Shown: one piece after another, positions 52,383 through 62,924 of the stretch
Numbering within the stretch: the stretch's first letter is position 1
How the letters are laid out: every line of letters starts with the position of its first letter
Assembly: GCF_012489685.1 (NCBI RefSeq)
Contig: NC_080043.1
Location: 43,477,127-43,541,126 of the forward strand
Length of the DNA stretch: 64,000 nt
Direction of reading: 5' to 3'
Source: Lotus japonicus
Taxonomy: Eukaryota > Streptophyta > Magnoliopsida > Fabales > Fabaceae
Notes under the pieces: generated by a model
Databases searched by the model: none
Told to the model about the DNA's origin: nothing
What the model saw: the letters and a program-made list of their open reading frames with translations, nothing else
Position numbers and translations under genes: made by a program

Positions 52383-55165
52383 TGTAACACCCCGATTTCG
52401 GTGGCGTCACTTTAGTAACTCAAGAATAAAATAAAGCGGAAAAGCAGGTATTTTTTTTTCTTTTGTTTAAATAAAAAGACTTGTCGAAATCAGGTCTCAT
52501 CCCAATCGCGATTAACAGCGATTAATATACAATACAAGCACACCCTTGCTGTAACTAAAAACATCGTCACGAGTGTCCTCAAGTGACGGAAAGTAACATC
52601 AAGTAACTAAAAGTATTGCCCAACGGCAAACAAGTGCGACTCATAAATAGAGTCATAAGTTTTATAAATACAGTCCTCCGAAAAGTAAGTCAGCCCAAAA
52701 CGGCTTCCAAAAGACTTCCTACGCCCGACAAACTCCCTGTGATCCTCATGGAAGAGAATCACACAAAAAGCTAATAGTCGGAAACCTACCCTAAGGCAAA
52801 CGTCGATTCTGCGACAAAATGAATTAATCAAAAGAAGAAGATACTTTGGAACTCATGGTTCCCGGCTAAACTTTAGATAGCCAAACAATAAACTGCTCAT
52901 CGAGCGAAAGGTACCGAAGTACTTGGAAACTTATAGTTTCCGGCTAAACTTTAGATAGCCAAACAATAACCTGCTCAACGAGCGAAGGAGTACGAATGTA
53001 CTTGAAACTCATAGATTTCCTCAAAACTTGGACTCGACGACACTTCTCATATTTCCAAACTAATACTCAGGCTCTATGCTCTTATCTAAGGATGCTATTA
53101 TTGTTCAAAGGATTTAGAAATTGATTAATGTCTTATGAATTTCCGTGATAAAATAGATTTCATTTAATCTTATAATACTTCCTAAGAGTTTTCAGAGATC
53201 CCATAATCTCAAATAATTCCCTGAGAAGGTCTCGATCCATTAAAACATAACAAGGTCCGAACTCCGTTCGTCCTTCTAAACTTTCTCAAAATCTCATAAA
53301 AATTCGGCATGACTTGCCCGCAATCCTCACTCCTCAGAATCTCAGGTGCACGTGGAATAGCATAAATAAAGCAGCTCAGTCAAAAGCATAACAGCATATT
53401 CCAACACATCCTAAGTTAACCATGTAGCACATAGCATGTGAATCATTTAGCACACAATATCATGGCATCAAATACTCAGCAAGGTCGGCCGAAGCCTCAG
53501 AGAACAATTCAGACATTTAGCAATTAAGTGCATAACACATAAATCAAGTCGAACTTGTCGACACCTAAAGCATTATCTAGTAATTCAGAGAGTAGCCCTC
53601 ACCTGTAACTCCTCCAGCGTTTTCCTCACAACCTCCTTCACGTTCCTCGCCTTGATCTCCAGGAAACTCCTCAAAAGAACCTTAAGCCAAAATCACAGAA
53701 ATCAACACATTGAGTCAGAAACTCAGCAAGCAATAAGTCCTAGGGTTACACGTTACATTACAAACTCTGTGGTACGACAATCTAACGCGTTAAGACAAGT
53801 TTTCGAAAAAGTCGGATTTCCTTCCCCCTTGGTATAGCTCTCGGCCACTTTCCTTAATTGGGAGGGTCGATTTTTCTTCGATCAAACTTGGTTCCTAGGT
53901 TAACATAAGCCGTAACTAAGACGGTTCTAGGCTCGGAAAAATTTTCGGATCGAAAACTGATATAGGGGTAGTTTGGTCATTATTTTTAGCTCAGAATTTC
54001 AAAATTGGATTTTTGAAAAACAGATTGGATGGAGACGTCCACAACGACGTTTATGACGACAAATCCTACTAGCACTAAGCCAAGTCGATAGATTAGAGCT
54101 TAAAGGTTGCGACTTTACCGAAAAATGGGTATTTAAGGTAGAAATTGATCCCGGCGGCATTTCGTCGACATTCGACAAAATCTAATCCGCAGAACACGCT
54201 CAGGAGCATGCAGGGAAGAAGTTTAGACGCTGAAATCAGCTTATTTGGACAGTTTTACAAAATGCTCCAAACTTTGAGCTCAGAAAAACATAGAAAAAGT
54301 CGACAGATCTGACGATCAGAAGCGAGATATAGTTTACCTACCTCAAGGTCTTCGATTAGCAACGATCGGTGAAGAAAACGGGCAAAGATTCGCGAAAATC
54401 CGGATCCTCTCTTTCTCTCTAGCTGCTCACGGTTTTGGGGGAGGGAAAATGGGTATTTTTTTGCAAAAATCTAATTTTCAAGCTATTTATAGGTTTTGGA
54501 AAAAACGGAAAAATGATTTTTTTGCGATTCCGATTTTTCCTGCGCGTTCCTCTGCGCATTCTAAGATAGGTTCTGGCGACAGAATTCCAGAACTCAAAAC
54601 AGGATTCTTGGAATTAAACCAAAAGATCCAAAATCGGCATAAGTCGGTGTAAGTCGGATTATCCCGAAAAACTACTTTTTGCAGTGATCGTCGGATGAGA
54701 AAACTTCCTTCTGAAGAAAGATTAGGAATGATGAGAGAAATAGGAGAACGCGGGTGGAATCTTCTTTTGCAGCTCCGAATAGAAAAAGTCTTCATCGTCT
54801 GTCGATCTTAGGTTTTCTCGAACTATCAGGGATTCCGTTTCGGCAAACTTCCGAGAATTGGAATTTGACGTTCGTACTTTCCAGGATTTCGCATCGAAAT
54901 GATTGTTTAAGGACGGAAAAGAGAAGTTCTAACATTTCTCTGAGGATTTTTGGAATTAGTTTCCATCGTGTCCTAAAGCGTAAATTAACTATTCACTAAT
55001 ACCTTTGACCTAGGATTAAGCGTATGTTAGTCGTGCTATAACTCTTTCGGTTCTTCGATAAATTCTTGGACTTTTCCTGAACCTTTTTCCTTCTCAAATT
55101 TATCTTAATCAAATAACTCTTTTATTTTATTCACTTATCCAAAGCGTTAAAACTTGGGCCTTACA
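52383..55165 (-). repeat. Chromovirus-type element, LTR copy A (2783 bp)
   Basis: The plus strand starts TGTAACACCCCGATTTCGG and ends GGGCCTTACA. TATA (minus strand CCTATAAATAGC) at about 54485. It contains the same ordered blocks as the 4-kb solo LTR but with a short duplicated segment (GGCTAAACTTTAGATAGCCA at about 52864 and 52943) in the variable interval. The left flank ACTTT (52378-52382) is the expected TSD; its partner is outside the window. Confidence 0.9.
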
Positions 55166-55186
55166 TTACTACCCTCCAAAAAGAAA
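55166..55186 (-). other. Polypurine tract (copy A)
   Basis: The element strand reads TTTTTGGAGGGTAGT next to the LTR start TGTAAGGCCC. The identical copy is at 61625-61645. Confidence 0.65.
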
Positions 55187-55202
55187 GTTTCGACCTCGAA
55201 AC

Positions 55203-56465
55203 TTAAGGGTCAGTAAAAAGTTCTGGATACTGTTCCTTGATCTTTTCCTTCAGCTCCCACGTCGCATCGCCGGTGTCCTTGTTCCAAATAACCTTCACTA
55301 ACTCGATCTCTTTTCCCCTCAACTGCTTTATCCTTGTGTCACCAATGCTGATTGGCGGTGTCTCGAAAGACAAGTTATCCTTCAACTCAATGTCATCCAG
55401 CTCGATAACATGTGTCGGATCAGCAATATACTTCCTCAGTTGTGTCGCATGGAATACATCGTGAATGTTTGATAGAAAAGGCGGTAGTGCGATCTGATAA
55501 ACTACCGGTCCTACACGACGAGTAATCTGATAAGGTCCAATGAACTTTGGCGTAAGCTTTCTTGACTTGATTGCTCGACCAACTCCTGTAGTCTGGGTAA
55601 CTCGCAGAAACACATGATCTCCTTCTTCGAATTCCAGGGTTCTGCGCCTTTGATCTGCATAGCTCTTCTGTCTACTCTGAGAAGCCTTCATCTTTTCCCT
55701 GATCTGTTTAATCTTCTCAGTTGTCTGTTGCAGAAGTTCCGGTCCTACTAACAAATTCTCTCCATCTTGATACCAACATAAAGGTGTTCTACACTTGCGG
55801 CCATACAATGCCTCATACGGTGCCATGCCTATAGTCGTATGAAAATTGTTGTTGTATGTGAACTCAATCAGTGGCATTAGGGTATCCCAACTGCCCTTGT
55901 TGCCTAACACGCAAGCTCGTAGCAAATCCTCCAATGATTGGATAGTTCTCTCAGTTTGCCCATCAGTCTGTGGATGATAAGCAGAACTTAATCTCAGCCT
56001 CGTTCCCAAAGCATTATGAAGAGCTCCCCACAAATGTGAAGTAAACTTCGGGTCTCTATCGGAAACGATACTTGTTGGCACTCCATGACGTCGCACAATC
56101 TCAGCTATATAAATCTCTGATAGCTTCTCCACGTTGTACGTGGTCCTCACAGGTATGAAATGAGCCGACTTAGTCAATCGATCCACGACTACCCAAATCG
56201 AATCATATCCTTTTTGAGTTCTTGGCAACGCCACGACAAAATCCATCGATATGCTATCCCATTTCCATTGAGGTACATCCAAGCTCTGTAGCATACCTGA
56301 AGATTTCTGATGTTCCACCTTCGCCTTCTGACAGATTAAACATGCAGCTACATATCCTGCCACTTGTCTCTTCATCCCTGGCCACCAAAAATTCACCTTC
56401 AAGTCCTGATACATCTTTTTCCTTCCAGGGTGAATGCTCAACTTGCTTTTGTGACCTCCACTCAT
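55203..56465 (-). CDS. Chromovirus integrase, 420 aa, separated from RT
   Basis: H12 and C42/C45 (CLICQ) are the rest of the HHCC zinc domain. The catalytic triad is D75 (SMDFVVAL), D136 (IVSDRDPKF) and E172 (QTDGQTERT), i.e. DD35E. Then GPYQITRRVGPVVYQIALP (C-terminal integrase domain) and a chromodomain-like end (VKVIW...ATWELKEKIKEQYPELF). The last module is typical of chromoviruses (Tekay/Del-like), which use it for target choice. The ATG is internal: a full polyprotein would have RNase H before it, and a deletion junction lies just upstream. Whether this is translated is unknown. Confidence 0.88.
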   Translation of the reverse strand: MSGGHKSKLSIHPGRKKMYQDLKVNFWWPGMKRQVAGYVAACLICQKAKVEHQKSSGMLQSLDVPQWKWDSISMDFVVALPRTQKGYDSIWVVVDRLTKSAHFIPVRTTYNVEKLSEIYIAEIVRRHGVPTSIVSDRDPKFTSHLWGALHNALGTRLRLSSAYHPQTDGQTERTIQSLEDLLRACVLGNKGSWDTLMPLIEFTYNNNFHTTIGMAPYEALYGRKCRTPLCWYQDGENLLVGPELLQQTTEKIKQIREKMKASQSRQKSYADQRRRTLEFEEGDHVFLRVTQTTGVGRAIKSRKLTPKFIGPYQITRRVGPVVYQIALPPFLSNIHDVFHATQLRKYIADPTHVIELDDIELKDNLSFETPPISIGDTRIKQLRGKEIELVKVIWNKDTGDATWELKEKIKEQYPELFTDP

Positions 56466-57725
56466 GATTCAAAACTTAACTCGATCGCTCTATAACTCAT
56501 AGACGAACTATTCCCTTGGAATCTACTAGTCCATTAACGTCGATTCCAACTTCGTAACTATCCTCATTCGCACCATGAAATCAATCTTCTACTTAGTCAT
56601 CATTCAAATTAAAACTCGACTCGAGTCTTGATACCTTGTGCATCGCTAGACCCAATCCCTTTTAACATCCGTTCATCAACAACTTATAAGCTAATCATCA
56701 TATCAATATCTTACAATCCATCATTGTCATCTCCCCTTTTTCGAGACTTCCCTTACCCGAACCATAAAACCAACCTTCACTTATTCACAACCCACTTTAC
56801 AATTACCTAAAATCCTTAACACTTCCCCCAAATCCGAACTTATTCTCTAGAAAATCAAACCATAGTTGTACCTCAGGAAACTTAACTAGTCATTTTATCA
56901 TCCGATCCCTCAACATTCGGAGGTTTAACTACAATCATTAATGCCAACACCACTAAATCTCTGATTCGAACATGATTTTCACCTCCCAAGGTCAATCTTA
57001 ACCCTTAAATCCTCACTTAACTTAGTGAAATTCACTTGCTAACCCCAGCATGCAATATCGGACTCCATAACAAAGTTCCATTCACTCTTAGACTCTAAGA
57101 AATTTGTCCACATATAACAACCTCAAGTATTAATCTTAATACTAACTCTTTATTTCCGTAACTAGATCGTCCTCCCATCAATCCGATACTTAGTCTCTCG
57201 ATCAAAACCTGACAAACCTTGAGTCCTACGCACTTAAGACAAGAATTCATAGACTTAAAACCTAAACTTTCACCACGTTTGGACCTCAAATGTCCTTTAA
57301 TTCTTCAATACTTCTTAAATGAATATCCATTTCTTAAACTATAACTCCTCCCCAAAGGAAATCAATTACTTAACAAAAACTTTACTTCCCAACTCAACTA
57401 ATCCTCGATCCAATCAAATTAATCTTACCAATCCATCTATCAAAGTCCATTGCCAGTTCTGATTCCGAATATCACCCCCTCAATATTAAGTTGATCAGGC
57501 CTAATACATCGAAGGTGAAGATTTAGAAAAACCCACTGGAACAGTCAATGAGTTCCTAACATCCAGCAGTCACAAAGATCTTGATATTAAATCCTCAATG
57601 ATGCCGCTACGGAACTACACGCTCTCGACATCATACATATACTATCCATACGGAATCTCCCTGAGATTCATCCTTCAGCTTCTAGCTTCTTGTTAAACGC
57701 ATCGGTGCAAAACTACTTTCTAGGC
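56466..57725 (-). other. Non-coding internal region of the tandem element
   Basis: AT-rich sequence full of stops in all frames. It lies where protease, RT and RNase H should be. No similarity was recognised, so it may be a filler sequence rather than decayed pol. The repeated copy is at 62925 onward. Confidence 0.55.
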
Positions 57726-58646
57726 TTAACGTGTTATTCTAAACCTCGTGTAACTTCTATAGTTTAAACACGAGCAACGGTCAAATAAAGTATTATTAGG
57801 CGTAATAACTATAAAGTCAATGCTTAAACAATTTAAGTAAAATTGGTGCGTCGCATGTGCTACGAGAGTAATGGAGCGTATTATACTAGAATGAGAAAGA
57901 ATAGTTAGAAGGTTACCATCGTTTGTGCGCTCTCCTCTGACTAGTCGACCAGCTCCCTCGCCGCACGAGATATAGACTCCTCCCCGTGCAGCAGGATGTC
58001 TTCCTCTTACCGTAGGCACAGATGGCTCAACCCTGGTTACATTGCAATCCTTGGCTTGATGCCCCGGGCGATTGCAGTTGAAACATAGAGGTCTCCCGTC
58101 TGGACACTTGTTAGAGTGGTGCCCCACCTTCTTGCACCTGTAACACGTTACTTGCTTCCTCGCCCCTTTAGATATGGCAGGAAGTTTACCCTTCATCTTG
58201 TTGTCAGACGGTCCCGCTTGGAACGTCCTACAGTTCACGGCCAAATGTCCACGTTGTTTGCACTTGAAGCATTGTGGTCCAGTCACTGAGCACTGAAAGG
58301 CGTAGTGTCCAAGCTTTCCACAACGGAAACATGACACAGCCTCCTGGCCAATAGTTGTGGTCGTCGACTTGCGTGATCCTGGAATAGGGTCTCTTCCCTC
58401 AGGATGCTGGTATGGCTTCCACCGTCGGTGCTCCTGAGAACCTGATCTCACTGGTCCTCCAGTTCCAGCTCGGTCCAATCCACTATGCTGGTACTTGGAC
58501 GCCTGGATTAGCGGTTGAGGTTGCTCACGTGCCGCCTCCTCAGCGCGTCTGTAAGCGTCCTCAGCAGCCTGATTCATCATTGCCTCAATCATGGTAGCTA
58601 TTGCCTTCGCCATACGGTCAGGGCTTACCATCCTATGTTTAGTCAA
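57726..58646 (-). pseudogene. gag: Gag remnant with four zinc knuckles and no capsid
   Basis: The 306-codon frame begins MTKHRMVSPDRMAKAIATMI (N-terminal helix), but the capsid domain that should follow is absent. At residues 106-201 there are four CX2CX4HX4C knuckles: C106/C109/H114/C119, C126/C129/H134/C139, C168/C171/H176/C181 and C188/C191/H196/C201. The frame then reaches GRLVRGERTNDGNLL, the lead-in to protease, but diverges before any DSG active site. The last about 50 codons look like random read-through. Confidence 0.8.
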
Positions 58647-58826
58647 ACAAACAATTAGTACTCATCATAAGATAGCATCTAACATACTATACAATATGAT
58701 TAAGCAATAACTTCAATCAATTCTAAGCGACAAATCGCTTGCAGACAATCAATTTTTACTCTTTACAGAGTCACACAACCTAGCACAGAAGACCTATTCC
58801 CCAAAGACTCCCGAAAGACTCGACAA

Positions 58827-58838
58827 GCTCTGATACCA
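58827..58838 (-). other. Primer binding site (initiator tRNA-Met)
   Basis: The element strand reads TGGTATCAGAGC, three bases inside LTR copy B, which is therefore the 5' LTR of the left unit. Confidence 0.85.
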
Positions 58839-58841
58839 CAA

Positions 58842-61624
58842 TGTAACACCCCGATTTCGGTGGCGTCACTTTAGTAACTCAAGAATAAAATAAAGCGGAA
58901 AAGCAGGTATTTTTTTTTCTTTTGTTTAAATAAAAAGACTTGTCGAAATCAGGTCTCATCCCAATCGCGATTAACAGCGATTAATATACAATACAAGCAC
59001 ACCCTTGCTGTAACTAAAAACATCGTCACGAGTGTCCTCAAGTGACGGAAAGTAACATCAAGTAACTAAAAGTATTGCCCAACGGCAAACAAGTGCGACT
59101 CATAAATAGAGTCATAAGTTTTATAAATACAGTCCTCCGAAAAGTAAGTCAGCCCAAAACGGCTTCCAAAAGACTTCCTACGCCCGACAAACTCCCTGTG
59201 ATCCTCATGGAAGAGAATCACACAAAAAGCTAATAGTCGGAAACCTACCCTAAGGCAAACGTCGATTCTGCGACAAAATGAATTAATCAAAAGAAGAAGA
59301 TACTTTGGAACTCATGGTTCCCGGCTAAACTTTAGATAGCCAAACAATAAACTGCTCATCGAGCGAAAGGTACCGAAGTACTTGGAAACTTATAGTTTCC
59401 GGCTAAACTTTAGATAGCCAAACAATAACCTGCTCAACGAGCGAAGGAGTACGAATGTACTTGAAACTCATAGATTTCCTCAAAACTTGGACTCGACGAC
59501 ACTTCTCATATTTCCAAACTAATACTCAGGCTCTATGCTCTTATCTAAGGATGCTATTATTGTTCAAAGGATTTAGAAATTGATTAATGTCTTATGAATT
59601 TCCGTGATAAAATAGATTTCATTTAATCTTATAATACTTCCTAAGAGTTTTCAGAGATCCCATAATCTCAAATAATTCCCTGAGAAGGTCTCGATCCATT
59701 AAAACATAACAAGGTCCGAACTCCGTTCGTCCTTCTAAACTTTCTCAAAATCTCATAAAAATTCGGCATGACTTGCCCGCAATCCTCACTCCTCAGAATC
59801 TCAGGTGCACGTGGAATAGCATAAATAAAGCAGCTCAGTCAAAAGCATAACAGCATATTCCAACACATCCTAAGTTAACCATGTAGCACATAGCATGTGA
59901 ATCATTTAGCACACAATATCATGGCATCAAATACTCAGCAAGGTCGGCCGAAGCCTCAGAGAACAATTCAGACATTTAGCAATTAAGTGCATAACACATA
60001 AATCAAGTCGAACTTGTCGACACCTAAAGCATTATCTAGTAATTCAGAGAGTAGCCCTCACCTGTAACTCCTCCAGCGTTTTCCTCACAACCTCCTTCAC
60101 GTTCCTCGCCTTGATCTCCAGGAAACTCCTCAAAAGAACCTTAAGCCAAAATCACAGAAATCAACACATTGAGTCAGAAACTCAGCAAGCAATAAGTCCT
60201 AGGGTTACACGTTACATTACAAACTCTGTGGTACGACAATCTAACGCGTTAAGACAAGTTTTCGAAAAAGTCGGATTTCCTTCCCCCTTGGTATAGCTCT
60301 CGGCCACTTTCCTTAATTGGGAGGGTCGATTTTTCTTCGATCAAACTTGGTTCCTAGGTTAACATAAGCCGTAACTAAGACGGTTCTAGGCTCGGAAAAA
60401 TTTTCGGATCGAAAACTGATATAGGGGTAGTTTGGTCATTATTTTTAGCTCAGAATTTCAAAATTGGATTTTTGAAAAACAGATTGGATGGAGACGTCCA
60501 CAACGACGTTTATGACGACAAATCCTACTAGCACTAAGCCAAGTCGATAGATTAGAGCTTAAAGGTTGCGACTTTACCGAAAAATGGGTATTTAAGGTAG
60601 AAATTGATCCCGGCGGCATTTCGTCGACATTCGACAAAATCTAATCCGCAGAACACGCTCAGGAGCATGCAGGGAAGAAGTTTAGACGCTGAAATCAGCT
60701 TATTTGGACAGTTTTACAAAATGCTCCAAACTTTGAGCTCAGAAAAACATAGAAAAAGTCGACAGATCTGACGATCAGAAGCGAGATATAGTTTACCTAC
60801 CTCAAGGTCTTCGATTAGCAACGATCGGTGAAGAAAACGGGCAAAGATTCGCGAAAATCCGGATCCTCTCTTTCTCTCTAGCTGCTCACGGTTTTGGGGG
60901 AGGGAAAATGGGTATTTTTTTGCAAAAATCTAATTTTCAAGCTATTTATAGGTTTTGGAAAAAACGGAAAAATGATTTTTTTGCGATTCCGATTTTTCCT
61001 GCGCGTTCCTCTGCGCATTCTAAGATAGGTTCTGGCGACAGAATTCCAGAACTCAAAACAGGATTCTTGGAATTAAACCAAAAGATCCAAAATCGGCATA
61101 AGTCGGTGTAAGTCGGATTATCCCGAAAAACTACTTTTTGCAGTGATCGTCGGATGAGAAAACTTCCTTCTGAAGAAAGATTAGGAATGATGAGAGAAAT
61201 AGGAGAACGCGGGTGGAATCTTCTTTTGCAGCTCCGAATAGAAAAAGTCTTCATCGTCTGTCGATCTTAGGTTTTCTCGAACTATCAGGGATTCCGTTTC
61301 GGCAAACTTCCGAGAATTGGAATTTGACGTTCGTACTTTCCAGGATTTCGCATCGAAATGATTGTTTAAGGACGGAAAAGAGAAGTTCTAACATTTCTCT
61401 GAGGATTTTTGGAATTAGTTTCCATCGTGTCCTAAAGCGTAAATTAACTATTCACTAATACCTTTGACCTAGGATTAAGCGTATGTTAGTCGTGCTATAA
61501 CTCTTTCGGTTCTTCGATAAATTCTTGGACTTTTCCTGAACCTTTTTCCTTCTCAAATTTATCTTAATCAAATAACTCTTTTATTTTATTCACTTATCCA
61601 AAGCGTTAAAACTTGGGCCTTACA
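58842..61624 (-). repeat. Chromovirus-type element, LTR copy B (2783 bp)
   Basis: Same sequence as 52383-55165 as far as I compared. It serves both as the 5' LTR of the left unit and the 3' LTR of the right unit. Confidence 0.9.
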
Positions 61625-61661
61625 TTACTACCCTCCAAAAAGAAAGTTTCGACCTCGAAAC

Positions 61662-62924
61662 TTAAGGGTCAGTAAAAAGTTCTGGATACTGTTCCTTGAT
61701 CTTTTCCTTCAGCTCCCACGTCGCATCGCCGGTGTCCTTGTTCCAAATAACCTTCACTAACTCGATCTCTTTTCCCCTCAACTGCTTTATCCTTGTGTCA
61801 CCAATGCTGATTGGCGGTGTCTCGAAAGACAAGTTATCCTTCAACTCAATGTCATCCAGCTCGATAACATGTGTCGGATCAGCAATATACTTCCTCAGTT
61901 GTGTCGCATGGAATACATCGTGAATGTTTGATAGAAAAGGCGGTAGTGCGATCTGATAAACTACCGGTCCTACACGACGAGTAATCTGATAAGGTCCAAT
62001 GAACTTTGGCGTAAGCTTTCTTGACTTGATTGCTCGACCAACTCCTGTAGTCTGGGTAACTCGCAGAAACACATGATCTCCTTCTTCGAATTCCAGGGTT
62101 CTGCGCCTTTGATCTGCATAGCTCTTCTGTCTACTCTGAGAAGCCTTCATCTTTTCCCTGATCTGTTTAATCTTCTCAGTTGTCTGTTGCAGAAGTTCCG
62201 GTCCTACTAACAAATTCTCTCCATCTTGATACCAACATAAAGGTGTTCTACACTTGCGGCCATACAATGCCTCATACGGTGCCATGCCTATAGTCGTATG
62301 AAAATTGTTGTTGTATGTGAACTCAATCAGTGGCATTAGGGTATCCCAACTGCCCTTGTTGCCTAACACGCAAGCTCGTAGCAAATCCTCCAATGATTGG
62401 ATAGTTCTCTCAGTTTGCCCATCAGTCTGTGGATGATAAGCAGAACTTAATCTCAGCCTCGTTCCCAAAGCATTATGAAGAGCTCCCCACAAATGTGAAG
62501 TAAACTTCGGGTCTCTATCGGAAACGATACTTGTTGGCACTCCATGACGTCGCACAATCTCAGCTATATAAATCTCTGATAGCTTCTCCACGTTGTACGT
62601 GGTCCTCACAGGTATGAAATGAGCCGACTTAGTCAATCGATCCACGACTACCCAAATCGAATCATATCCTTTTTGAGTTCTTGGCAACGCCACGACAAAA
62701 TCCATCGATATGCTATCCCATTTCCATTGAGGTACATCCAAGCTCTGTAGCATACCTGAAGATTTCTGATGTTCCACCTTCGCCTTCTGACAGATTAAAC
62801 ATGCAGCTACATATCCTGCCACTTGTCTCTTCATCCCTGGCCACCAAAAATTCACCTTCAAGTCCTGATACATCTTTTTCCTTCCAGGGTGAATGCTCAA
62901 CTTGCTTTTGTGACCTCCACTCAT
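61662..62924 (-). CDS. Chromovirus integrase, second copy
   Basis: The 420-residue translation is the same as that of 55203-56465, including D75, D136, E172 and the chromodomain-like end. No disabling change in either copy, which is expected if the duplication is very recent. Confidence 0.87.
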   Translation of the reverse strand: MSGGHKSKLSIHPGRKKMYQDLKVNFWWPGMKRQVAGYVAACLICQKAKVEHQKSSGMLQSLDVPQWKWDSISMDFVVALPRTQKGYDSIWVVVDRLTKSAHFIPVRTTYNVEKLSEIYIAEIVRRHGVPTSIVSDRDPKFTSHLWGALHNALGTRLRLSSAYHPQTDGQTERTIQSLEDLLRACVLGNKGSWDTLMPLIEFTYNNNFHTTIGMAPYEALYGRKCRTPLCWYQDGENLLVGPELLQQTTEKIKQIREKMKASQSRQKSYADQRRRTLEFEEGDHVFLRVTQTTGVGRAIKSRKLTPKFIGPYQITRRVGPVVYQIALPPFLSNIHDVFHATQLRKYIADPTHVIELDDIELKDNLSFETPPISIGDTRIKQLRGKEIELVKVIWNKDTGDATWELKEKIKEQYPELFTDP

